This document shows, piece after piece, positions 1-9,600 of a DNA stretch of 64,000 nt. Numbering within the stretch: the stretch's first letter is position 1; every line of letters starts with the position of its first letter. The translations under genes and the position numbers were made by a program. The notes under the pieces are model-generated. The model saw only the letters and a program-made list of their open reading frames with translations, made no database searches and was not told where the DNA came from. The stretch comes from Terripilifer sp031921685 (lineage in GTDB: Bacteria; Pseudomonadota; Alphaproteobacteria; Rhizobiales; Beijerinckiaceae), in NCBI RefSeq assembly GCF_031921685.1, contig NZ_JAPDHU010000001.1:2230948-2294947 (forward strand), given 5' to 3'.

Positions 1-1656
1 TTCTTCGGCGCACTGCTACTGGTGGTGCAATGGGTGGCGCCTGGCGGCGTTGCAGGATTGTGGAGCGCGCTGGTCAACCTGCTTCCGCTCGGTGCCGGTG
101 ATTCCGACGTGACGCCCGTGCATGGTGGCGCAACGAGCCTGCCGTTGCCGCAACGTCCGCGTCAGGCGATTCAAGCCGACACTCTCGGCATCAGTTTTGG
201 TGGCGTCCGCGCGGTCCACGCTTTGTCCTTCGGGGCAGAGGCGGGGCAGGTCACCAGTCTGATCGGCCCGAATGGCGCGGGTAAAACATCGGCGATGAAT
301 TTGCTCAGCGGTTTCTATCGTCCGCAGAGCGGCACCTTCCGGCTCGGTACCCGCGAACTGGGCGGGAAGGGCGCTTACATCGTCGCGCGAGCCGGCGTGG
401 CGCGTACTTATCAAACCTCGCAATTGTTCGGTACGTTGAGCGTCATCGACAATATTCTGTTGGCGATGACCGGCGGGCGGCTCGGAGCCTTGCTGGGGCG
501 ACGGCGTTTAAGCGCGGACGACCTGCGCAACCATGCGCTGACCCTGTTGTCGTTTTGTGGTTATCGCGGTGATCCGTTGCGGCTTGCGGCCGATCTGCCC
601 CATGTGGATCGCAGGATCGTCGAGATTGCACGTGCCCTCGCGCTCAATCCCGACGTGCTTCTGCTCGACGAGCCGGCGGCCGGTTTGTCCCGGGAGGATA
701 AGGCCGATCTGTCGGTTCTTCTGCGACGCATAGCCGATGCCGGTCTCGGCGTTCTCGTCGTCGAACATGACATGACGCTGGTGATGAATATTTCCGATGT
801 CATCGTCGTCCTTGATGCGGGTGAACGGCTGGCGATGGACACGCCGCAGCAGATCCAGGCCGATCCCAAGGTGCGCGAGGCCTATCTTGGCGATCAGGCG
901 ACGATTGCCCCTTCCGCCCGCGTCCGCTCGGCGGCGACGGTGGGCGAGGAATTGCTTGGCGTCGGTGCATTGATGGCGGGCTATGGCGCCGAGCCGGTTT
1001 TGGATGGAATCGATCTGCAGGTGCGGCGTGGCGAGGCGGTGGCCTTGCTCGGCGCCAACGGCGCCGGCAAGTCGACTTTGATGCGCGTGCTCTCGGGGCT
1101 GCATCGACCTGTCGTGTCGGGCGGTGTCACCCTCGAAGGGCACGACATCACGCAGGCACCCGCAGAGGATATCGTCGGGCTCGGCATGGTGTTGGTGCCG
1201 GAAGGGCGGCAGGTGTTTCCGGAATTGTCGGTGCTGGACAACATCCGCCTTGGCGCTTTCCTGACGCCACGCGATCGCGAGGCACGGGTCGAAGAGATGT
1301 TTCAACGCTTTCCGCGTCTGCGGGAGCGGGCGCATCAGCGCGCCGGCACGCTTTCGGGTGGCGAGCAGCAAATGCTGGCGATTGCCCGGGCATTGATGTC
1401 GCGTCCGCGCGTTCTCTTGCTCGATGAGCCCTCGCTCGGGCTAGCGCCCAAGGTGGTTGCCGAACTGTTCGGTGTTCTCGAGGAATTGCGCCGGGAAGGC
1501 GTGACGCTGCTGGTGGTGGACCAGATGGCGGCCCTGGCGCTGGCTCTGGCGGATCGGGCCTATGTGATCGAGCATGGGCGGATCGTCGCCCAGGGCGAGG
1601 CGGCCGCGATCGCCAATGATCCTCTCCTGGCGCGCGCCTATCTAGGGGCGGATTAG
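1..1656 (+). CDS. LivM-LivG-LivF fused branched-chain amino acid type ABC transporter (5' end outside window)
   Basis: Cytoplasmic ATPase part of a high-affinity amino-acid/amide (HAAT) ABC importer. The reading frame is open to base 1 and begins with a hydrophobic stretch (FFGALLLVVQW...) that looks like the last membrane segment of a LivM permease, so the GTG at 22 is probably not the real start. The first ATPase has Walker A GPNGAGKT (about residues 89-96) and Walker B VLLLDEPAAGL, but LPHVDRR stands where LivG normally has an LSYGQQR-like signature. The second has Walker A GANGAGKST, a canonical LSGGEQQ and VLLLDEPSLGL, as in LivF. Permease, LivG and LivF are therefore on one chain; the periplasmic binding protein and LivH are not visible. 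The substrate cannot be told. Confidence 0.9.
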   Translation, partial: FFGALLLVVQWVAPGGVAGLWSALVNLLPLGAGDSDVTPVHGGATSLPLPQRPRQAIQADTLGISFGGVRAVHALSFGAEAGQVTSLIGPNGAGKTSAMNLLSGFYRPQSGTFRLGTRELGGKGAYIVARAGVARTYQTSQLFGTLSVIDNILLAMTGGRLGALLGRRRLSADDLRNHALTLLSFCGYRGDPLRLAADLPHVDRRIVEIARALALNPDVLLLDEPAAGLSREDKADLSVLLRRIADAGLGVLVVEHDMTLVMNISDVIVVLDAGERLAMDTPQQIQADPKVREAYLGDQATIAPSARVRSAATVGEELLGVGALMAGYGAEPVLDGIDLQVRRGEAVALLGANGAGKSTLMRVLSGLHRPVVSGGVTLEGHDITQAPAEDIVGLGMVLVPEGRQVFPELSVLDNIRLGAFLTPRDREARVEEMFQRFPRLRERAHQRAGTLSGGEQQMLAIARALMSRPRVLLLDEPSLGLAPKVVAELFGVLEELRREGVTLLVVDQMAALALALADRAYVIEHGRIVAQGEAAAIANDPLLARAYLGAD

Positions 1657-1757
1657 GGCTGAGACGATTCTGGCGGGCGGGCGATGGGCTGATGCCAACG
1701 GCGCGTGGTCTCCAGTTTGGAGGTGCCCTGACTGCCGATTTTAAGTGGCTGAAAGAA

Positions 1758-1834
1758 TGGTCGGAGTGAGAGGATTCGAACCTCCGACCCCCTGCTCCCG
1801 AAGCAGGTGCGCTACCAGGCTGCGCTACACTCCG
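1758..1834 (-). tRNA. tRNA-Pro (anticodon CGG)
   Basis: The minus strand folds into a full cloverleaf: 7-bp acceptor stem CGGAGTG/CACTCCG, a D arm with AGCCTGGTAGC, anticodon arm CCTGC-TTCGGGA-GCAGG giving anticodon CGG, and a T arm with GGTTCGAATCC. Discriminator A and an encoded CCA end follow. It stands alone. Confidence 0.97.
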
Positions 1835-2072
1835 ATCGGAAAATGCCCTGGAAATCTTCGCGCCGAAGCGCGAAGCAGCGGTCTTATAGCGACGCTGCGG
1901 GGCGGCGACAAGCACCTGTTGTGAAAATCGCAACAAACCGTCGTGCCGGCGGGCGGATGTGGGAAACTCTTTGAAATCGCGGTCCGAACCGGCGTCGGCG
2001 CTGGATAATCCACCGTTCCTGCGCAAAGACGATTCCCCTTTCCGCTGAAATGCGCTATTGCCCCGGCGCCGG

Positions 2073-2147
2073 TGGGGCGTAGCCAAGCGGTAAGGCAGCG
2101 GATTTTGATTCCGCCATTCGGAGGTTCGATCCCTCCCGCCCCAGCCA
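2073..2147 (+). tRNA. tRNA-Gln (anticodon TTG)
   Basis: Acceptor stem TGGGGCG/CGCCCCA, D arm AGCCAAGCGGTAAGGC, anticodon arm GCGGA-TTTTGAT-TCCGC with anticodon TTG, T arm GGAGG-TTCGATC-CCTCC, discriminator G and encoded CCA. It lies at the left border of the accessory region. I did not find a second copy of its 3' end that would mark an integration site. Confidence 0.97.
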
Positions 2148-2526
2148 GGCATTTGCGAATGGGCAGATTTCAGCCGTTCCGGCGAAAATTCGACGCAATT
2201 TCAATAGCATGCTGGGTATAGTCGCCCAGCCCAGACGTAAGCCACGGTCCGAGCGGTCTCTAATTGGTTGTTTTCGGGCGAAAATCTGTAGTCGCGAATG
2301 CGAAATCTCCGGAATTTTCTGATGGAGGTGCTGCGCTCCGATGAGCCGATAGATTTGCCGTTCGCATTGAGAGGATGATCTGGGCCGAGGAGCATGCCGA
2401 AAGCGCCGTGACGAATGAGATGGCGCAGTCAGCTTGGCCCTCTCGCACTCAAGTCGGTTGGGACCGAGTTGCCACGTTACGCGGCCTAGACCTGGGGATG
2501 GTTTCCGGAGGGCATGCTAGCACGGA
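2148..2526. other. Intergenic stretch without a recognisable gene
   Basis: About 380 bp between tRNA-Gln and the next gene. The only open frame (2375-2623, plus) has no ribosome binding site, no recognisable motif and runs antisense into the next gene. Nothing supportable is seen here. Confidence 0.6.
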
Positions 2527-3129
2527 TTATTTTCGCCAGACCGCTTTCGCCCGTAGATCGATCAGGCTTTCAACTTCGAACCAATCGTCCAGGTTTTCGA
2601 TTTCACTTTCATTCGGCCTGTAACCGAAACGGGTGACGAGCAGCTCGAGATTCTCTGTTCGGCTGACGCCATGACAATAAAAGAAGTATTGGGCTTGGGC
2701 GTATTCCAGAGCTTTGCCGAAGGATATGCTGGTGAAAGAGAGTTGGACTGTTTGCCACTTGCCTTCTTTTGAAAAGGCAAACATCGGCGCCTTCCTGCTG
2801 CAAACGACCGCCTCTTGAGACACCTTGGGAGCACTGCATTGTGCTGCTCCGAGATAGTCGGACCGATATCGAATGTGGCAAGATGCGACCGGGACGGTCA
2901 AAATTTTGATTTCGCCATCACGATATATAGTCATGCTGCCGAGGGCTTTTACCCAATCACAGCCCCCCATCTGGCAGAAGCGTCGCGTGAAGATACCTGT
3001 CGCTGCCACTTCTGACCGCGCTTGAGTGCTGGCGATGACGGCCAGCAACACGAAGATCAGAACGAAGGGCCGTACAATCTTTGTCGATCTTAAGAATGCG
3101 CTGCTGGCTGGATGATCCGCGACGGGCAT
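2527..3129 (-). CDS. Secreted cysteine-rich hypothetical protein
   Basis: 200 residues with a Sec-type signal: basic residues around 15-20, a hydrophobic core (PFVLIFVLLAVIAS, about 22-36) and a likely cleavage after STQARSEVAA. The mature part has about six cysteines (FCQMGGC, SCH, QCS, VCS, YCHG), which suggests disulfide bonding in the periplasm. ATG at 3129 is preceded by AAAGG at 8 nt. No family is recognised. A perfect palindrome at 3147-3166 sits directly upstream, in the promoter position. Confidence 0.6.
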   Translation of the reverse strand: MPVADHPASSAFLRSTKIVRPFVLIFVLLAVIASTQARSEVAATGIFTRRFCQMGGCDWVKALGSMTIYRDGEIKILTVPVASCHIRYRSDYLGAAQCSAPKVSQEAVVCSRKAPMFAFSKEGKWQTVQLSFTSISFGKALEYAQAQYFFYCHGVSRTENLELLVTRFGYRPNESEIENLDDWFEVESLIDLRAKAVWRK

Positions 3130-3146
3130 TTCGTTCGCCTTTGATT

Positions 3147-3166
3147 ATGTAGAGAATACTCTACAT
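3147..3166. promoter_or_regulatory. Perfect palindrome ATGTAGAG-AATA-CTCTACAT, probable operator
   Basis: Two 8-bp arms around a 4-bp AT spacer, 18 bp upstream of the secreted-protein start at 3129. The same left arm plus TA-rich spacer recurs at 42465-42480 in front of an XRE regulator, so the XRE protein or a relative is the natural candidate to bind here (inference). Confidence 0.5.
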
Positions 3167-3203
3167 ATCGTCGGCGTGAAGTCCAGTGGAGGAATGGCCA
3201 TTG

Positions 3204-4757
3204 TCATTGATTGAACCGCTTTTCCTGGTCAGCCCAGACCATCGGAAGGCCTCGTGCGAGCTGGGATACGGTGACATGGATTGAACCGTCGGCAATGGAG
3301 CTGATGATTTTGGGAGACAGAAACGCGAGAGGGGCCAGGAAGCGGACGTGGCGCTCGACGAGATTTTCACTCTGCGCAATCTGGGCGAAGGACATTGATC
3401 GACCGCTACGGAGGTCGTCGATCCAGCGCTGGGCACGGGCAATGGCATGCAACAGAGTCTGGCGATTGTGATCGCTTGTCTCGGTTGAACCGGCTTTATG
3501 CGTAACGCCTTTGCGCGGCAGTTGCTTGGGACGGAATGGTGCAGTCAGAATGACCGGCATGGCATCGGCATGTAGAGGGGTGACGGTAATATGGATTGAG
3601 GTCCTGCCAACTGTGACACGTTGGGCATGGGTCTGGATGAGGGCGGCCGGATCCGCATTGATTGCTCCGTCGTCAGCTGACAGATGCGCTTGCAAAGCCT
3701 CGGCAACAGTTCGCTCGACGTCGGGAGCCGAAACTCGGTGCAGGGATCCAGCCTTTTCTCGCAGCCCTTGAACCGCCGCCTGCGATACATAGAAACGATA
3801 GCGCACACCGTTCTTGGTGCTGTGCGTTGGGCTCATCCGATGGCCGCGGTCATCGAATATCCGGCCGGTGAGCTGCCAGGAGGAGGTTGCCTGTAGCCGG
3901 GTGCGTTCGATGGCCTGGGCTGCCAGCCGAGCCTGAACCGCTTCGAACAGGTCGTTGGCGAGAATCGGCTCATGTTCGCCGACATGGACTTGGCCTTTGT
4001 AAACCACCTCACCGATGTAGAATCGATTCCTGAGGAGATAATTGACCGGTCCGTTTCGATAGTGGGTTGGGGCAATGACCTGGCCGTTTGAAAGCTGGCG
4101 TGGCTTGGGCCGCAAACCTTCGTCGTTCAAACTCCGTACCAGAGCGGGTATGGAGCCAAGGCGCAGATAGTCCACAAATATCCTGCGCACGAGATCGGCC
4201 TCTTGCGGGACGACCTCCAGCTTCTTGTTGACGGAACGGTAGCCGACGGGGATGGGTCCGCCGACCCAAAGCCCTTTGCGCTTGGAGGCCGAGATTTTAT
4301 CCCGAACACGTTCGCCAATGACCTCTCGTTCAAACTGGGCGAACGACAGCAAGACGTTCAGGGTCAATCGACCCATGCTGGATGTGGTGTTGAATGATTG
4401 CGTCACGGAAACGAAAGAGACATCATACTCGTCGAACAACTCCACCAGCTTGGCAAAATCTGCGAGCGATCGGGTCAGGCGGTCGACTTTATAGACGACG
4501 ATAATATCGATCGTGCGAGACTTGACGATCTCGATGAGAGTTTTGAGGGCAGGGCGGTCGAGGGAAGCTCCTGAAAACGCTCCGTCATCGAACCGGCCCG
4601 GCAGAAGGGACCAGCCTTCGTGGGCTTGGCTCTTGATATAGGCCTCGCAGGCTTCCCGCTGCGCATCGAGAGAATTAAAAGTCAGGTCGAGATTATGATC
4701 GGTCGATTTGCGGGTATAGATGGCACAACGCTGTGGCTTTTGGACAACCGGCTTCAC
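3204..4757 (-). CDS. Large serine recombinase (resolvase/invertase family)
   Basis: Site-specific DNA recombinase of 517 residues. The N-terminal catalytic domain shows AIYTRKSTDHN with the nucleophile Ser18, the Arg-rich VYKVDRLTRSLADF motif (about 90-105) and FAQFEREVIGERVRDKI. A recombinase domain and zinc-ribbon-like region follow (PVGYRSVNKKLEVVPQEADLVRRIF...), though the usual C4 zinc ribbon is not clear. The start is GTG at 4757, overlapping the stop of the preceding gene (GTGA), so the four genes 6271-3204 are translationally coupled. In Alphaproteobacteria such recombinases typically sit beside DUF2924 and DUF3489 genes, as here. No partner att sites were found by eye. Confidence 0.92.
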   Translation of the reverse strand: MKPVVQKPQRCAIYTRKSTDHNLDLTFNSLDAQREACEAYIKSQAHEGWSLLPGRFDDGAFSGASLDRPALKTLIEIVKSRTIDIIVVYKVDRLTRSLADFAKLVELFDEYDVSFVSVTQSFNTTSSMGRLTLNVLLSFAQFEREVIGERVRDKISASKRKGLWVGGPIPVGYRSVNKKLEVVPQEADLVRRIFVDYLRLGSIPALVRSLNDEGLRPKPRQLSNGQVIAPTHYRNGPVNYLLRNRFYIGEVVYKGQVHVGEHEPILANDLFEAVQARLAAQAIERTRLQATSSWQLTGRIFDDRGHRMSPTHSTKNGVRYRFYVSQAAVQGLREKAGSLHRVSAPDVERTVAEALQAHLSADDGAINADPAALIQTHAQRVTVGRTSIHITVTPLHADAMPVILTAPFRPKQLPRKGVTHKAGSTETSDHNRQTLLHAIARAQRWIDDLRSGRSMSFAQIAQSENLVERHVRFLAPLAFLSPKIISSIADGSIHVTVSQLARGLPMVWADQEKRFNQ

Positions 4758-5251
4758 AGTGAAATCTCCCGGTGGCTCAGCTCATCGAGATCTTGGTCGC
4801 TTCCTTCATCCTTTCGGCCTTTTCCGTTGAGGCCGAAGAACCGAGGCCCGCTCCAGGTGGTGCCGGTGATCTTCTTGGCGATGGTGGAAAGACTGGAATA
4901 GGTCTTCCCCCGCCAGCAATAGCCATCCGGAACAATCATCACCTCGTGCATCTCGCCTAGATGTTCGCGCACGATGATGGAGCCAGCCTTCAAAGTTCGG
5001 GCGGGATTCGTCGGGCCGTTCTCATGAGCCTTAAGGAGCTTCTTCAGGCGATGGTTCAGGCGCCCGAGACGATGTTCCTGCAGCCTATAACACGCTGCAC
5101 GAGCCAGAAGATCGCGAGAGAAGGCGGGCGGTGGTTCGCAGCTCTCAGCCTGCCGCCAATAGGCCCGCAGCTCGTCAACGGACATCGCCTGTATTCGAGC
5201 GAGCTCATCAGTTAATGTATCTCCCAGCGATGCTTGGAAGTGCGCGCTCAT
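4754..5251 (-). CDS. DUF2924 domain protein, recombinase companion
   Basis: 165 residues from ATG 5251, chosen because it overlaps the upstream stop as ATGA. The C-terminal half has the family signature: RTLKAGSIIVREHLGEMHEV...GYCWRGKTYSSLSTIAKKITGTTWSGPRFFGL. The N-terminal half is helical and contains ELRAYWRQ. DUF2924 genes are regularly found immediately before a serine recombinase, so a role in recombinase control or DNA binding is inferred; the biochemical function is unknown. The stop overlaps the recombinase GTG by 4 nt. Confidence 0.85.
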   Translation of the reverse strand: MSAHFQASLGDTLTDELARIQAMSVDELRAYWRQAESCEPPPAFSRDLLARAACYRLQEHRLGRLNHRLKKLLKAHENGPTNPARTLKAGSIIVREHLGEMHEVMIVPDGYCWRGKTYSSLSTIAKKITGTTWSGPRFFGLNGKGRKDEGSDQDLDELSHREISL

Positions 5252-5625
5252 GACAACGCCCCATCCAACAGGTCGAGCATGATGGAGATGCCGATCATCT
5301 CCTGCGGGTCTTGGGAGCGGGCCGTGTGGTGTTCGATCGACCATCGCCGCATCTGGTCGAGATTTGACCAGCGGCTGGCGAAGACGCGCGCTTTGACCCT
5401 CAGGCCCATCAAGGTCTGGGCTGGCAATTGAGCGATCGCGAATTGGATGGCCAAGAGCGTCGTAAGCTCTTCATCGGTCGCCTGCTTCAGAAGCTCAATC
5501 TGTAGCAGATCACCCGCTTCTTCGGCTTTGTCGAAGGCCAAGGTCGTATCGGAATATCTGCGATGCGCGTCCTCGTGCTGCTGGCCATAGGCCAGCAGCA
5601 CGTTGTCGAGATTATCGGGATCCAT
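5248..5625 (-). CDS. Hypothetical protein in the recombinase cassette
   Basis: 125 residues from ATG 5625, starting 4 nt after the DUF3489 stop; a TTG at 5661 would extend it by 12 residues but overlap the previous gene. Predicted mostly alpha-helical, with the segment AFDKAEEAGDLLQIELLKQATDEELTTLLAIQFA. No domain is recognised. Placement between DUF3489 and DUF2924, with a 4-nt overlap to the latter, argues that it belongs to the same functional unit. Confidence 0.75.
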   Translation of the reverse strand: MDPDNLDNVLLAYGQQHEDAHRRYSDTTLAFDKAEEAGDLLQIELLKQATDEELTTLLAIQFAIAQLPAQTLMGLRVKARVFASRWSNLDQMRRWSIEHHTARSQDPQEMIGISIMLDLLDGALS

Positions 5626-5629
5626 CGGA

Positions 5630-6271
5630 CTAGGCCGCTGCTTCCGTCGCTGGCTGTTCAATGATCCTGTAAACCGTCGTGCCGTTGGATCGGCTTCGTT
5701 CGATGCTATATCCGCGCTTGCGCAGTCCCGTGAGTGCCGCTCGGGCGGTGTGGGGCAGCCAACTGGTTGCGCGGATCAACTCATCGAGAGAGGCACCGGT
5801 CTCCGCAGAGAGCATCCCGATTATCAGTTCCTGCTTCGATCCCGAGCGGGGAGTTTTACCGGATGGCAGCTTAATGACGGTGGGCGAGTTGGCATCTGTT
5901 GGTGAACGCGTGCCCTGGGCTGCTGCGGAAGCTGGTTCTTCAAGGGCATCTGCACCTTGAACGCTGCCTGGATCCAGTTCGACCGGCTGGTGGACGTTGT
6001 GTTCGCTCGCTTCAAGCTCTCGAACTGCATCAAGCCCTGCTTTCAGGATAACGAGGCTTACTGGGCGGCCGTCGATCTCCCGCCAGATCGGCTGTTCCGG
6101 TTTGCTTTTGACCTCTCGCATCAGTTTTCGGGCGACAAGGCTGGCTCCGACTTTCGCCGCAGCTGGTTTCGGCATTCCTTCCGGTACGATTGCGCTTCGG
6201 TCCTCACGCTGCGCGCTGGCAAGAAGGATCTTGGCCTGGGTGTCTGTAAGCTTGAGCATTTGCATCTCCAT
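5630..6271 (-). CDS. DUF3489 domain protein
   Basis: 213 residues from ATG 6271, chosen because GGAG lies 8 nt upstream; the open frame continues to 6406 without a better signal. N-terminal segment MLKLTDTQAKILLASAQREDRS and the C-terminal winged-helix-like DUF3489 region (KQELIIGMLSAETGASLDELIRATSWLPHTARAALTGLRKRGY) are typical of the family. Probably a small DNA-binding protein, first gene of the coupled unit leading to the serine recombinase. Whether it regulates the recombinase or acts as its accessory factor is not known. Confidence 0.88.
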   Translation of the reverse strand: MEMQMLKLTDTQAKILLASAQREDRSAIVPEGMPKPAAAKVGASLVARKLMREVKSKPEQPIWREIDGRPVSLVILKAGLDAVRELEASEHNVHQPVELDPGSVQGADALEEPASAAAQGTRSPTDANSPTVIKLPSGKTPRSGSKQELIIGMLSAETGASLDELIRATSWLPHTARAALTGLRKRGYSIERSRSNGTTVYRIIEQPATEAAA

Positions 6272-6620
6272 CAGCGCAGCTCCAATCGCTGCACTGATGC
6301 GACCCCGCAAATGGCTCCTGCCGGCGGGGTGATGCGGGGTTGGAACCCCGGTGGGGACAACGGCACTAGCGCTCTGTTGGCCAATGAAGTCGAGTACTAT
6401 CTGCAAACAGGCGAAGATGAATTTTCCGGCGCAACTCGCTCACTAACCCCGGTTCGGGTAACTAGAGGCGCGCTCCGGGCACAGAAGGCGTCGGAGCGAC
6501 AGCATTTGGCGGTGGAAAGTTCGAATCGTTTTGGTCGAATGATTGCCACAAGAATACGCTGTGGCCGGGTGTGGCGGGTAAGCCCTATGTCGGACGGGGC
6601 ATCCATCCCATCAGCTTATC
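6272..6620. other. Gap between the recombinase cassette and the large HTH protein
   Basis: About 350 bp. It must hold the promoter of the minus-strand unit starting at 6271. A plus-strand frame crosses it (5957-6700) but lacks a start signal and is mostly antisense to DUF3489. No hairpin or repeat stands out. Confidence 0.5.
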
Positions 6621-9600
6621 TCAACGCAAACGCCGCCTTATCCCGGCTTCCAAGTCCTCACGGGTTGCTTCCTTTTCGTATGTCTTCACCATGCCCATAA
6701 GCAGAGCAGACACAAATGGGTGAGAGTACAGAAGACCGACGGCCCAGCGGCGATACTTCTCCGCGAGTTCACGTTCCTGATCCCCACCTTCTCCACGCGA
6801 ATGAACGCCACGTGAGTTGTACAGCCCCGTATGCGCGCCTTCGGAAATGCTTTCCGACTGGATGTCCTCCATCACTTGCCGAACAGCCTCACCGGGCCAA
6901 ATGCCATCTTTTCCTTCAGATGTATTGGAAAAAAGCTTTCCCAAACAGACATCGCCAATGTCACCGCGACCGAGTTTTGTGCAAGCGTCACGAACTTTTG
7001 TCACCCATACAGTAAGAAAATCGATCTGACGTTCTTCTGGTTCATCTTGTCCTGGAATGCGTTTGATCGCTTCCAATAGCCGATATCCGCGCTCGGCGAA
7101 CCGCTGAACATTCTCAGAAGCAACCCTATATTCCTCCGGGTCTTCCGCTCTATCTTTGCGCTTATAAGCCCATACAACGGCCTGCACGAACATTTCAGGA
7201 TGTAGCTCGATATACTTCTCAAGATTTGGAATACCGTGGCCTTCGCTGCTGCGCCAAGAGCGTGCGAGAGCGTCGATATATGCAAATTCCAACACAGCCT
7301 TTTGTTCAAGCGTAATTTCAGGCGATTTTTCGAGGGCGTGGAAAGCCTGCTTTATGCTGTACTGATCCAATTGATACTGACCAGACTCCTCTTTTCCGCC
7401 TTTCGCGATTTCGCCTAGCAAACGATAGAGGGTTGTCGTTTCGATCTGCGCAAGATTCAAACGAGCACATGCGAATGCAGCGCGTGGCCGTTGGGCTGCC
7501 AACAAGCGCTCAACAGCTTCGCTGTTTTCTAGATCGGAGTCATGTATCCAATCCGGCACGATCTCGGCCCAGTAGGTAGTGCGTTCGGCTTCTTCCAACA
7601 TATCTACCATCTTCCAGGTGTTGCGACGGAAGGGAGCCAAAAGCAGCAGCTTGGTAGTCTCTCGATCTGTGAGTTGCAGTGCCATTTTTTGAAGGATAGC
7701 ACTGCGTTCATCGGGATCGGATATCGCGTGAAGCACACCGGAAACCAGATTTCGCTTAGACCAAGAGTCTGAATTGACAGTTGAGCGAAACGCCGTAAGG
7801 AGGGTATCTGAAAGGTCGTTCAGTGGTAGAATTTTGCTCGCAAGCAACCATCCAATCAGACGTGCAGCTTTGCCTTGTTCAGCTAACTCAAAAATACCTG
7901 GAACTCCGCGCTCGGAAAGTATTTCGCGCAACGCGGCCACACGAAGATTGTTGATCCGTTCCTCTCGTTTTCGATGGTCAAAATCTTCTTCTTCGATTTC
8001 ATCCGCCGATTCCTCGACCCAGGTGTCCTTGAAAAGCCATCGATGGCGGCATAGCAGATCCGTGGGCTCCAAAGCCGCATAAGCCGCTTTTGCCTCTGAG
8101 TTCATGATGACTTGCCCTGACTCTTCGGCACGACGTACACCACGACGAGACTTGACTGTCACACGGACCTTTTCGCGGACGATTCCTTTGTCATCATCGG
8201 TCGCAATAGCAGCCCAAGACCTCACAATTTTCCAGATTTTCGCCCGCGCCTCATCATCAACAGCGTGGATACGTTCTATCAGATCGCACAGCTTTTCGCG
8301 CGAATAGTCCGGCCAGTTCAGGGCCATGCTTACCATCTCGTGCCTGAAAGAGATGATAGGCTCCCAAGTAGAAAATGGCTCACCAAAACCGTAACCATCT
8401 GGCCGCCAACGCGGCTTGTGACTGTAGTGTCCTACTTCCCTATACGCATCGAACTGCTCAACACATATTTTCCAGGCTACATCTGGGTGCTTTTCGGCCA
8501 GAGTCCTGATAAGTGCAACGCGCTCATCATGACCAGCAGCGGTTTGAGGCATCCATGCCCTGAATATTGCTCCCAGCGAATTGATGGGCTTGTTTACCCA
8601 ATTGTCGTTGATCTCGACTTCCGAAAGACGCGCGAGAATGCGTGCGGTGCGTGGAAGTGTTGCTGGGTTCCATGAAAGGCCTTCCAACGCCCAAAGCAGC
8701 CCCGTTCGGCTCGGATGGCTTCCAAAGACTCCTGGATCGGCCGGACGCAGGAGACCAAGCACCGCGGGATCATTTGTTTTTAGATCACGTTCGATAATTG
8801 ACAGGAAGGTGTCCGGAGCCGCTTCAGCATAGATGGGAAGATCGCGATCGTTCGCTTCCAGTTTGCGCGTCGTGAGAGGTGCTGGCAGCAGATCCGCGAC
8901 AACACGCTCCGCCGCCTGCTCCAGATCCCAGGCAAGGCGGCCTTTCAGCAGGTTATTTCCGTGGATGGCGAGCAGTACCAACGTCTCAGAAATGCCATCC
9001 CTGAATGTGGATGAGAATTCGCGCGCTTTTCCATGGATGGAAGCGGCCCATCGTTCGCTTTCGGGAAGATCGAGTGTTGGGTCGTCCTCGCCAAGGACCA
9101 TCCGTGCGATGGAAAAGTAGCGTTCTAGGTCATTAACCGTGATCGAACCAGCAATGGCGAACAGCAAATCTATTTTTGAGATGACCCCTCGATAGGTTCC
9201 AACAGACCAAAGCGGCGCATCGTCAAGCTGCGCTAACTGCTGACATTCCTTTTCTAACGTTTCGTACGAAAGATCACTGGCTAGCAAAGAAAGAGCTTCC
9301 CGGTCAGTTTGATTGGCCGAGTTCCAGGCGCCAACGAATAGGAATGGTACGAGGCGTGACGCTGTATTAGAGTCCGCTGCCCAAGTAGGGGTACGTACTG
9401 CTGGAACGGAAGAAAGCCGCCGTCGAAGCACGGTCAAGGACCGTCCCGACTCATTATCCAAACGGGATATATCGTCCCTGCCATGGTTCATCTCTTCCAA
9501 TGCCACGCGGAAAGTTTCATAGCTTACTGGCTCCAGCACAATGTGCGGATCGACGGTCGCATTGCGCGGATAGACAACTATGGTTTGCAGCGTTTTGGCA

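Noticed and set aside
2124..2147. Possible attachment site at the 3' end of tRNA-Gln
   Set aside because: No second copy of the tRNA 3' end was found by eye, and the nearby recombinase is of the serine type, which rarely uses tRNA ends.
2375..2623. 82-residue plus-strand frame
   Set aside because: No ribosome binding site and overlaps the end of the convergent secreted-protein gene.
5957..6700. 247-codon plus-strand frame
   Set aside because: Mostly antisense to DUF3489, no start signal, no motif.
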